Of a DNA stretch of 6,690 nt, positions 1-6,040 are shown one piece after another. Origin of the DNA: CAVXAE01 sp044225565. GTDB taxonomy: Bacteria > Pseudomonadota > Gammaproteobacteria > Steroidobacterales > Steroidobacteraceae. The notes under the pieces are model-generated. The model did no database searches. It saw only the letters and a list, made by a program, of their open reading frames with translations, and was not told the origin of the DNA. A program made the position numbers and the translations under genes. The DNA lies in the NCBI GenBank assembly GCA_044225565.1, contig JBGAIL010000283.1, positions 1 to 6,690 on the forward strand, given 5' to 3'. Every line of letters begins with the position of its first letter. The stretch's first letter is position 1.

Positions 1-442
1 TCGTCGCCGTGCCATCTTTGCCGAGGCTGCGACCGTCGCGGCGGTGGAGAGCAGAGGATGGTCGCCTTGGGCACGCAGCCGCCGATGACGGCGCCGACCA
101 GGATCGCGTGCCGGGCAGGTAGCCGAACTGCGCCCGCGGGACCGTGGGCGGGCCGGGTCCTGCGATGGTACTGCGAAATGATGGCCGAAGACGATCCAGC
201 GTGGGTGGGGATGAAGTCCTGGCCGTTGTCGTTGCGCTCTGCCGGAGTGGCACGCGTGGGGTCCAGCGACAGCACCCGCGCCGCAACCCACGCGCTGTAG
301 AAGCGGTAGCCCAACGCATAGATACATACGGCCGCCACCACGATCCACATGGCGTTGATCGACTCTTCGCGGTGGAGCGCGAGGCCGCCCAAGGCGAACG
401 CGCCGATGATGGCGACCGCGATCAGGCCAGGCGTTGCAGCAT
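1..442 (-). pseudogene. cstA: CstA carbon-starvation (peptide/pyruvate) transporter, N-terminal remnant, frameshifted, runs off left edge
   Basis: CstA is a large inner-membrane transporter (about 690 residues in the common form) used for peptide or pyruvate uptake under carbon starvation. The minus strand carries its N-terminal landmarks in order but in different frames: MLQRLA from the ATG at 442-440; then after a one-base shift IIGAFALGGLALHREESIN and WIVVAAVCIYALGYRFYSAW with LDPTRATPAERNDNGQDF (about 424-200); then IVFGHHFA (about 197-176); IAGPGP and AQFGYLPGT (about 165-105); LVGAVIGGCV (about 101-72); and RRDGRSLG (about 42-19). These peptides match the CstA N-terminus (the FGHHFAAIAGAGP region and the RRDGRSLGE loop). 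At least four frame changes and lost residues between GPGP and AQFGYLPGT rule out a functional product. Only about 150 codons lie in the window. The start is inferred from MLQRLA leading into the first membrane segment; the Shine-Dalgarno before it is poor. Confidence 0.88.
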
Positions 443-755
443 CTCGGGACCACTGACGAACTGGGGGTGAGATCCCGCCACGGGTCGGCGGAATTACCCA
501 CCACGCGCTTCACGCGACGGGGCGCAGGCTCACTGGGGCGGCTGTACAGCAGCGAATTCGTCGACGGCCTGTATGACGACAGCGCAGCAATCGGGCTGAT
601 GTATATAGGCTCGAATGCGATAGGCTTGTGTTCCTTTTCGGCACGGATGCCGAGTCGCTGTTCCCCCCGAGGCGAGTACATGGCGTCAGGGAGAAAACTG
701 CGTTGATCACCCACGCAGATTCGTCCGGCGCGCCCGGTAGCGCGTCGCGTGGATC
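443..755. other. Gene-free stretch between the cstA and yhcG-family remnants
   Basis: I recognise no protein family in any frame here and see no RNA gene. The two flanking remnants point away from each other, so promoters for both would be expected in this stretch. There is an AT-richer patch around 600-630, but no convincing -35/-10 pair. A run of seven T lies just after it at 766-772, inside the probable start of the next remnant. The stretch may be an eroded intergenic region or a gene too decayed to read. Confidence 0.5.
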
Positions 756-1803
756 GTGGCGTCGAATTTTTTTGCTGCTCGTCCGCAGGAGATGGCAGCC
801 GATTACGTTCTGGCTGGCGGCATCTCCGGCGCGCATTCGGTCGCAAACGGCTGTGTGTGGTTCTGGCGGGCAACGTGTCCATGGTGTTTGCTGTATTGGG
901 ATATCGGCCGCGGCATTCTGAGAAGCGGTCGGCGCAGGAGTTGGTACGCAGGTGATCGATCGCCTGGCGGTGGACCTGCGAGGCCTTCCCGGACATGAAG
1001 GGGTTTTCGGCTCGGAATCTCAAGTACATGCGGGCGTTCGCGGTGGCGTGGTCACTGGCACCCGTGCGCAACAAGGTAATACCACGGCGTCACAACATCA
1101 TGCTTTCTGGAGCAACTCGCACGGCCGATGAGCGTTTGCAGGGTATGTCGGGCAGGGCGGCGGAGCAGGGCTGGTCCAGCAGCATTCTCGCCCTGCAGAT
1201 TCGCGCTAAAGCCCATCTCAGGCAAGGCAAGGCAAGGCTCAGACGAACTTCCTTGCCACGCTGCCTCCTCCGGATTCCGACCTGGCAACCCAGATCTTCA
1301 AGGACCCTTACCTGTTCGACTTCCTGGGCACCGATGCACCGCGCCGCGAAGCCGAGCTGGAAGCAGGCCTGGTCACGCACATCCAGAAATTCCTGCTGGA
1401 GCTGGGGCAAGGGTTCGCCTTCGTCGGCCGTCAGGTGCATCTCGAGTTGGGCGATACCGATTGCTATCTCGACCTGCTTTTCTATCACTTGAAGCTGCGT
1501 CGCTACATCGTGGTGGAACTCAAGGGCCGGAAGTTCGAGCCGGGTGACGGAGCGCAACTCGGCATCTACATGACTGCGGTAGATCGGCTGCTCTGCCATC
1601 CGGACGACAAACCGACACTAGGCTTGTTGCTGGTTCGGGAGAAGAACCGGGTGCTCGTCGAGTACGCTCTGGGCACGCAGAGCCATCCCATCAGCGTAGC
1701 CGAGTGGGAGACGCAGCTCTCGCAGGCTCTGCCGGAGGAACTGCAGGAGAGCTTGCCGACCATCGCGGAGATCGAGGCTGAGCTGGCGAAAGTGGAGGGC
1801 TGA
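756..1803 (+). pseudogene. YhcG/DUF1016-family PDDEXK nuclease, frameshifted; C-terminal nuclease domain still open
   Basis: YhcG-family proteins (about 340-380 residues) have an N-terminal DUF1016 helical domain and a C-terminal PDDEXK nuclease fold, and are often found with restriction or other defence genes. The plus strand keeps nearly full family length, but in shifting frames: LAASPARIRSQTAV (from 814), YWDIGRGIL (from 894), TQVIDRLAVDLR (about 946-981), AFPDMKGFSARNLKYMRAFA (about 983-1042), HNIML, then RAAEQGWSSSILALQIRAKA and HLRQGKA (about 1151-1234). An extra AGGCA unit near 1220-1238 moves the frame again. From 1237 to the stop at 1803 the frame is uninterrupted (FLATLPPPDSDLATQ, DPYLFDFLG, FAFVGRQVHLELGD). 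The nuclease residues are visible: D of YLDLLFYHLKLRRY, E and K of VVELKGRKFEP, and Q of AQLGIY. The start is uncertain (GTG 756 or ATG 792). The stop lies 5 bases from the convergent SRPBCC stop. As it stands the full-length protein cannot be made. Confidence 0.9.
1220..1238 (+). repeat. AGGCA pentanucleotide tandem repeat (3.8 copies) that breaks the nuclease frame
   Basis: Three full AGGCA units plus AGGC run in tandem. The upstream reading frame (HLRQGKA) and the downstream frame (QTNFLATLPPP) join correctly if exactly one 5-base unit is removed. This indicates slipped-strand expansion by one unit as the immediate cause of this frameshift. Confidence 0.8.
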
Positions 1804-1808
1804 ATCTG

Positions 1809-2342
1809 TCAGCCGACTTTCTCCGCCAGCGCCTTGAGATCCGCCAGTCCCGTCTCGAAGCTCTTACCGATCATTCTGTCCATGTTCAGGAAGATCCCGA
1901 TGAGCTTGGAGAGGTAAACGGAGTTGCCGGTCATCGTCCACGTGACCCGCGTGGCGCCGCCTTCAGGGTGCAGCGTGAACTCCACGAGGTTGTGGCCTTC
2001 AATGGGCTTGCGCATGTCCAGCTGGATGGCGATGCGCGAAGGCGGTGTGGACTCGAGGATCTCGAGCCGGCCCGCGCCCACCTGGCTGTTGCCCTCGAAT
2101 TCATACACGGCGCCTTTGCCGACCGCAGGGCCGGAGAAGCGGCGTTTCATGGCCGGGTCCACCTTCTCGTAAGGCGACCAGGCGAGCCACTGATTCCACT
2201 CGTCGATGAGCGGGAAGATGCGCTCGGGTGGAGCGTTCACGGTAATGCTGCGTGAGACGCGGAAGGTGTTCGGGCGGGTGGTGGCGTAGAGGAGGATGGC
2301 GGCGATCAGGACCGCGAGGAAGAGCAGGATGAACTTGAGCAT
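1809..2342 (-). CDS. SRPBCC (START/polyketide-cyclase-like) family protein with N-terminal membrane anchor
   Basis: This is a 177-residue intact gene. Residues 1-20 (LKFILLFLAVLIAAILLYA) form one hydrophobic segment, probably an uncleaved membrane anchor. Residues about 28-175 look like a SRPBCC hydrophobic-ligand-binding fold: the first strand reads RVSRSITVNAPPERIFPLI, followed by the WNQWLAWSPYEK segment, the GKGAVYEFEGN and GAGRLEILES strands, a VEFTLHPEGGATRVTWTMTG strand pair, and a long C-terminal helix (FETGLADLKALAEKVG). The ligand and reaction are unknown for this subgroup. ATG at 2342-2340 is preceded by GGAG with 8 bases between, which supports the start. It diverges from hipB and converges on the yhcG-family remnant. 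It has no lesion, in contrast to its neighbours, so it is probably still under selection. The family assignment is firm; the function is not. Confidence 0.93.
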   Translation of the reverse strand: MLKFILLFLAVLIAAILLYATTRPNTFRVSRSITVNAPPERIFPLIDEWNQWLAWSPYEKVDPAMKRRFSGPAVGKGAVYEFEGNSQVGAGRLEILESTPPSRIAIQLDMRKPIEGHNLVEFTLHPEGGATRVTWTMTGNSVYLSKLIGIFLNMDRMIGKSFETGLADLKALAEKVG

Positions 2343-2417
2343 GGAGGGGGCTCCGGGGATTGGGTGCTCAGAGGACGAATGGGGGAGGGGTGGGCCGACA
2401 AGGGCAGGACCCGCCTG

Positions 2418-2458
2418 AAAGGAGGTGGTTGCTTGACGTGAGCGGGTTGAGCCTGTAA
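2418..2458 (+). other. Strong Shine-Dalgarno followed by a possible 9-codon open frame
   Basis: AAAGGAGGTGG (2418-2428) is close to a perfect anti-16S match. A TTG at 2429 opens a nine-codon frame ending in TAA at 2456-2458; a GTG at 2438 is an alternative start in the same frame. No hipB start lies at a useful distance from this sequence. It could be a leader peptide on an upstream transcript, a relic of an earlier gene start, or chance. The proposed hipB promoter starts transcription downstream of it, so translation would need a different promoter. Confidence 0.25.
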
Positions 2459-2474
2459 AAGGATCATATATGAT
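2447..2474 (+). promoter_or_regulatory. Probable sigma70-type promoter of the hipBA operon
   Basis: TTGAGC (2447-2452) and TATGAT (2469-2474) are separated by 16 bases and lie just upstream of hipB. The -10 hexamer sits inside the first operator palindrome, so a bound repressor would block polymerase. TTGACG at 2433 is a second -35-like hexamer without an equally good -10 partner. Transcription would begin near 2481, leaving a leader of roughly 25 bases. Confidence 0.55.
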
Positions 2475-2506
2475 CTATTATCGACTTTATAGATCTAATA
2501 TGATCC
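2461..2506. promoter_or_regulatory. Twin palindromic operator, probably the HipB autoregulatory site
   Basis: GATCATATATGATC (2462-2475) is a perfect 14-bp palindrome. A second copy, GATCTAATATGATC (2492-2505), differs at two positions. Their centres are 30 bp apart, near three helical turns. The whole block is also one large inverted repeat, from GGATCATAT at its left end to ATATGATCC at its right end. It is AT-rich in GC-rich surroundings, overlaps the -10 hexamer and ends directly before the hipB ATG. In E. coli, HipB dimers bind several palindromes in front of hipBA and repress the operon; this layout agrees. Binding by this HipB is inferred. The block could also influence the divergent SRPBCC gene. 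Confidence 0.75.
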
Positions 2507-2833
2507 ATGAAACGCGACGCTGAAAGCTTCATGAGTGCCTCCGCGCTGGAGGTTTCCCGCCACCTCGGCGCCCTGGTCCGCCAGGGGCGTCTCGCGCGCC
2601 AGTGGACCATCGCCGAGCTTGCGGAGCGTGCCCGAGTCGGCACCGCCACCGTGAAGCGTATCGAAAAGGGTGCACCTTCGGTTTCCCTGGGAGTCTGGCT
2701 GTCGCTCTTCGAGTGCCTTGCCCTGCTGCCTCTGCTGAAGAGGCTGGAGGATCCTGCTGCTGCGGCCTTGCTGAATGACACCCGCGCCAAACGGGCGCGC
2801 CGCAAAGCCTCGAGCGCGGACCTGGATTTCTGA
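2507..2833 (+). CDS. hipB: HipB-type XRE-family antitoxin and transcriptional repressor
   Basis: This 108-residue protein has a helix-turn-helix of the XRE/Cro type at about residues 33-55 (WTIAELAERA, turn, GTATVKRIEKG), with helix 3 as the recognition helix. The C-terminal tail is basic (RAKRARRKASS, about residues 93-103). HipB normally dimerises, binds operator palindromes in its own promoter, and holds the HipA kinase inactive. Its place four bases upstream of a recognisable hipA, behind a matching twin palindrome, makes the assignment sound. ATG 2507 abuts the operator and has no clear Shine-Dalgarno; an internal ATG at 2531 (MSASALEV) is an alternative start that keeps the whole domain. 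The frame has no lesion although its toxin partner is wrecked, so the product may still act as a stand-alone repressor. Confidence 0.9.
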   Translation: MKRDAESFMSASALEVSRHLGALVRQGRLARQWTIAELAERARVGTATVKRIEKGAPSVSLGVWLSLFECLALLPLLKRLEDPAAAALLNDTRAKRARRKASSADLDF

Positions 2834-2837
2834 AGCC

Positions 2838-4104
2838 ATGCCCGAACGCATCGTATTCATTCACCTGCCGGGCGAGACGCGTGCCGTGCCCGCCGGTCGC
2901 CTGACCTTGCTCGAGCAAGGCAACGCGCTCACGGGTTCGCGGTATGCGTATGGCCTGCGATATCTGGAAAGGCCCAATGCGCTGCCGGTGGATCCGGCTA
3001 CCCTGCCGTTGCCCAAAGGCCGTGGGGATGCAGAGGCCATCCCGCCTGCGGGGCTCACGTTGTTCGGAGCCATTCGTGATGCTTCGCCGGATGCCTGGGG
3101 TCGGCGCGTGATCGAGAATCGGCTGCGAGCACCGCCGAATGGGTTGCCGGAGTCCATCTACCTGGACCACGCTGGCCCCTTCCGCTCCGGAGCGTTGGAT
3201 ATTCGCGCCACGCCCCAGAGTGAGCCGGCACCCGGTGCGCTGCCATCCCTGCTGGACCTCGAGCACCTGCGTGCTGCGGCCGCTCGCATCGAGGAGGGCG
3301 AACGCGTTCCGGCGCATCTGGAATTGTTCTTTGCGGGAGGTCCCTCTCTCGGCGGTGCGAGGCCCAAAGCCGTGCTCACTGCGGACGGGCGCGAATGGAT
3401 TGCGAAGTTTCCGGCGCGCAGACCTGTTCGATGTGCCGGTGGCCGAGCGAGCGATTGAACGTCCTTCGCGCGTGAGGCAGGCCTTGCGGTGCCGGGCACG
3501 CGCATCGAGCCTCTCGTGACGGCCACGACGAAGTGCTGCTGATAGAACGGTTCGATCGAGCGCCGACACCTCAGGGGATGGCGCGACGACACATGGTGAG
3601 TGCGCTCACGATGCTCGCCAGGCACGAGCAGGATTCTCCCAACACCAGCTACGCTGAAATTGCCGATGCATTCGGGCAGCACGGTGTGCGCGGACACATC
3701 GCGCCGGATCGCGCAGAGCTCTTCTCCAGAATGGTCTTCAGCAGATTCCTCGTCTTGTGGTGATGATGATCACCTGCAGGTCTTGGTTTCTTACGATCCG
3801 CAGGTCGCGGGTGGCGTTTGAGTCCGCTGTACGACGTGGTGCCCCGGCCGCAGGTTGCCCAGGAGCGGATGCTGCACCTTGCGGTAGGGCCTTCCTCGGG
3901 CTCTTCCGGCCACGCCGACAACGGCCCTGCTGGTGCCGGCCGCCGGCCTCTTGCCGCCGGATGCGGCCCGCATCATCGACCGCGTCGCGCGTGTGGTACG
4001 CAGATGGCGCGAGAGCTTCGAGGTCGGAGGTGCCGGCGCGGCTTTATGATCAACTGCTTCGCTGGCTTGGCGGTTTGCAGGCCGGCGGATATCGGACTGG
4101 GTGA
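2838..4104 (+). pseudogene. hipA: HipA serine/threonine-kinase toxin, multiply frameshifted
   Basis: HipA phosphorylates a translation target (GltX in E. coli) and causes growth arrest. The first frame is open for about 190 codons (2838-3418). It carries the N-terminal subdomain (MPERIVFIHLPGETRAVPAG, LFGAIRDASPDAWGRRVIEN), the glycine-rich loop SLGGARPKAV and the ATP-site lysine in EWIAKFPAR. Then the frame breaks repeatedly: DLFDVPVAERA (from 3421), LNVLRA (from 3455), LAVPGTRIEPL (from 3483), GHDEVLLIERFDRAP to AELFSRMVFS (3521-3763), DDDHLQ (from 3762), RLSPLYDVVPRPQVAQERML (about 3816-3875), and ALLVPAAGLLPPDAARIIDR with RRWRESFEVGG (about 3924-4035). That is at least six frame changes. 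The Asn that normally follows the DDH catalytic loop is missing (HLQVLVSYD where families read HLRNHxFLYD). Total length is still about 420 codons. The ATG lies 4 bases after the hipB stop, typical of translational coupling. The 3' end is approximate. Confidence 0.92.
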
Positions 4105-4215
4105 GGTGGAGCGATATCTGAGGGGTTCGTGTCACGGCGGGAATGAAGAATCTGTAGGCGCTGCCGCAGAGGTAGAACAGGGCGAGCGCGGCCTGAAAGA
4201 TCCAGAGGAGTTCTC

Positions 4216-4683
4216 ATGAAACCCAGAATCTCGCTCATCACCCTTGGCGTGGATGATCTTCCCAAGTCGCTCGCCTTCTATCGCGCTGGACTCGGCTGGC
4301 CGACGGAAGGCATCGTGGGTCAGCAGTTCGAGCACGGAGCCGTTGCGTTCTTCGACTTGCAGTCGGGGCTGAGACTCGCGCTCTGGCCGCGCGCGAGCAT
4401 TGCGTGCACACGATACGGGTCGACGATGGCCGCGCAGCGCTACGGAATTCACCTTGGCGCACAACGTGGGGAGCTCGCAGGAGGTGGATGATGCGATGGA
4501 CCGCGCGGGAGCGAGCGGGCGCGAAGATCGTGAAGGCTGCGGCAGGCGACGTTCTGGCAAGTATGCGGGGTATTTTGCGGACCCGGATGGGCATAACGGG
4601 AGGTGGCGTGGAATCCGCAGATGCGACTGCCGGAGCTGAAAGTCCCGCCGATGCGCGAGGGGCACTTCTGCAGAGAACAGTAA
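4216..4683 (+). pseudogene. VOC-superfamily (glyoxalase/bleomycin-resistance-like) protein, frameshifted
   Basis: The first 55 codons or so are intact and diagnostic of VOC proteins: ISLITLGVDDLPKSLAFYRA, GLGWPTEG, then EHGAVAFFDLQSGLRLALWP. After about 4390 the second paired motif is split across frames: HDTG then SATEFTLAHNVGSSQEVDDA (about 4405-4496), AGAKIVKAA (about 4517-4545), KYAGYFADPDGH (about 4558-4593), and VAWNPQMRLPELKVPPMREG ending at TAA 4681-4683. At 4593-4600 restoring a single T would give HNWEVAWNP, so that lesion is a simple one-base deletion. Length is about 155 codons, normal for the family. AGGAG at 4206-4210 with 5 bases before the ATG is a good ribosome binding site. 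VOC proteins are metal-dependent enzymes or binding proteins of very varied function; substrate unknown. A GC-rich hairpin follows the stop. Confidence 0.88.
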
Positions 4684-4684
4684 T

Positions 4685-4714
4685 GACGCCAGTGCCCGCC
4701 GGAGGCATGGCGTC
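4685..4714 (+). terminator. GC-rich hairpin one base after the VOC stop, terminator-like but without a good T-run
   Basis: GACGCCA (4685-4691) pairs with TGGCGTC (4708-4714), and TGCC (4693-4696) with GGCA (4704-4707). Together they make an 11-bp stem with one bulged G and a 7-base loop. The 3' flank is CCGTCCTCATTATTTC, which is not a canonical U-tract, so intrinsic termination would be weak. It may instead protect the transcript end. Confidence 0.4.
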
Positions 4715-4747
4715 CCGTCCTCATTATTTCAAGGATGCCGTGACGCT

Positions 4748-4780
4748 AACCTAAAATAAAATCCTTCGCTATTTTAGGTT
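4748..4780. promoter_or_regulatory. AT-rich 11-bp perfect inverted repeat upstream of the fic remnant, possible operator
   Basis: AACCTAAAATA (4748-4758) and TATTTTAGGTT (4770-4780) are perfectly complementary around an 11-base spacer. The site ends about 14 bases before the first ATG of the fic remnant and is the most AT-rich spot in this part of the window. The element TTCGCTAT occurs at 4765-4772 and again at 4788-4795, across the probable start. The Fic remnant ends in a winged-helix domain, and such proteins can regulate their own promoter, so an autoregulatory site is a reasonable inference. A bidirectional terminator is less likely, because neither side has a T-run. Confidence 0.45.
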
Positions 4781-4793
4781 GTCGCCATTCGCT

Positions 4794-5936
4794 ATGAAGC
4801 GTCCGCTGCGCGTCATCGGCATTCTGCTGTCCTCACCGTGGTTGAGAGCGTTCAAGGCCTCGTCCTCGGCGTTCTTTGTGCTGGTCTGCATCCGGCCATC
4901 GAGGTGACCGCACCTTGCGGGCAAGCCGATGCCGCGTTGCTGGCACTTCGGCAGGCTCGATGCCATCACGGATCTACCTCAACGCGCGTCGCTCGCGCTC
5001 TACAGCTTCGTGCGCAAGGGGAAGCCGTCCTGTCCTCGGCCGACCAGGAACTACCCTCGCTCGCCGACCTGATGCTCTTCGAGCTGGACGAGCAGCCCGA
5101 GCGCCGAAGGAGAGATGCACAGGAAGTAAGCCGCCGATACGTGGCTGCCCTGGAACATGGTCGAAAAGGCCGCGGCGGCTTCCCGCCGTCGTGCTGTGTG
5201 CGAAGTGCACAAGGTGTTGCTGAGCGCCGGGCGTGGCGAGCAGCTCACCCCCGGAGAGTTCTGCCGCAGTCATGGTGGCGAATGGCGGCACGCGCCTGGG
5301 CACGCAGCCTTCGTACCACCTGCCGGCGAATGAGCTGGGGAGGCCGAAGCGCCTGGAGTCTCTTCCTGCATGAAGAAACCGATCCGATGCCTCCTCTGGT
5401 CAGAGCGGCACTGACACACCTGCAGTTCGACCATCCATCCTTCTGATGGCAACGGGCGCGTCGGGCGACCCGACTGCGCTGCAGCCGTCGCCGACGGCCT
5501 GATGCGGGTCAGCCGTTCACCTGCCTGCATTTCAAACAGCATCGCAAGACGTACGCTGAGTTCCTCGAACGGCCTGCCGTGAATCGGGCGATGGGGTTGC
5601 GTGGTCGAGTTCTTCTTCGATGCGGCAGGCGAGTCCAGCAGCGGGGCCGGCTCGGCGAAAGTGGCTGGAGCGATTCCTCGTCGACGCGATCCGGTCGAAA
5701 GCTGGGGCGGGCGTCCTTCGGCGCTGGCCATTCGTCGCGTGATGCAGCGCCAGCCCATCGCGACCTCTGCATCCCTGGTGGCCGCAACCGGGTTGACGCC
5801 CGCCACGGTGAACAAGTCGCTGGCGCATCTCGAGCGCATAGGGGTGGCGGCTGAGCTCACCCAACGGCCGCGGGGACGGGTGTTCAGCTACAAGCGTTAC
5901 ATCGCGATATTGAATGAAGGGATGGGACTGCCCTAG
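4794..5936 (+). pseudogene. Fic-family AMPylase with C-terminal winged helix, multiply frameshifted
   Basis: Fic proteins transfer AMP to target side chains. Recognisable pieces in order are: RYEAS at the start (4790 on), PAIEVTAP and ADAALLAL (about 4893-4950), RLDAITDLP (about 4954-4980), ALYSFVRKG (about 4996-5022), EAVLSSADQELPSLADLMLF and ELDEQP (about 5023-5100), YVAALEHG, HKVLLSAGRGEQLTPGEF (5208-5261), APGHAAFVPPAGE, LFLHEETDPMPPLVRAAL (about 5364-5417), the catalytic Fic motif HPSDGNGRVGR (5436-5468), FKQHRKTYAEF, VEFFFDAAGES, and an intact winged helix (AIRRVMQRQPIATSASLVAA to GRVFSYKRYIAIL, about 5727-5912). The usual motif is HPFxDGNGR, so one codon is deleted. The inhibitory-helix motif normally seen as SSQIEGT reads SSADQEL. 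Total length (about 380 codons) is normal. The start is uncertain: the conserved RYEAS frame has no ATG directly upstream. Confidence 0.9.
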
Positions 5937-5950
5937 GAGCTGGCATCGTG

Positions 5951-5962
5951 GCTCACGTGAGC
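5951..5962. repeat. Perfect 12-bp palindrome GCTCACGTGAGC
   Basis: This lies 14 bases after the fic stop, in the short region between two convergent remnants. It has no loop and no T-run, so it is not an intrinsic terminator. It could be a protein-binding site or chance. No gene starts nearby in either direction. Confidence 0.2.
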
Positions 5963-6040
5963 GAGATCAGGCAGCAGCGCATTCGGTCGGACAGAACGGT
6001 TGCGCGTCGCACTAGCCGCCAGCTTAGCCATGGCTCCGCC

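Noticed and set aside
550..570. Adjacent EcoRI- and SalI-type sites (GAATTC, GTCGAC) suggesting a cloning linker
   Set aside because: Two six-base sites next to each other can occur by chance, and no vector or adaptor sequence surrounds them.
434..921. Plus-strand open frames of about 90-100 codons in and around the gene-free stretch
   Set aside because: They resemble no family. The left one begins inside the cstA remnant on the other strand, and the right one contains yhcG-family codons only in its last part.
2529..3569. 346-codon open frame on the minus strand across hipB and hipA
   Set aside because: It is the antisense shadow of hipBA in GC-rich DNA. Its translation is Arg/Ala/Gly-rich without any domain I recognise, whereas the plus strand gives clear HipB and HipA motifs.
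2838..4104. Programmed ribosomal frameshifting to explain the broken hipA
   Set aside because: There are at least six frame changes, none at a convincing slippery heptamer with a following structure, and a conserved catalytic Asn is missing.
4132..4708. Overlapping minus-strand open frames of 156 and 177 codons across the VOC gene
   Set aside because: They are antisense to a recognisable VOC sequence with a good ribosome binding site and have no recognisable domains.
4748..4780. Inverted repeat as the terminal repeat of a small transposable element
   Set aside because: The two arms are only 11 bases apart with nothing between them, no target-site duplication is visible, and no second copy occurs in the window.
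5270..5860. 196-codon minus-strand open frame across the 3' half of fic
   Set aside because: The plus strand carries Fic catalytic and winged-helix motifs throughout. The minus translation is low-complexity Arg/Ser/Ala-rich and resembles no family.
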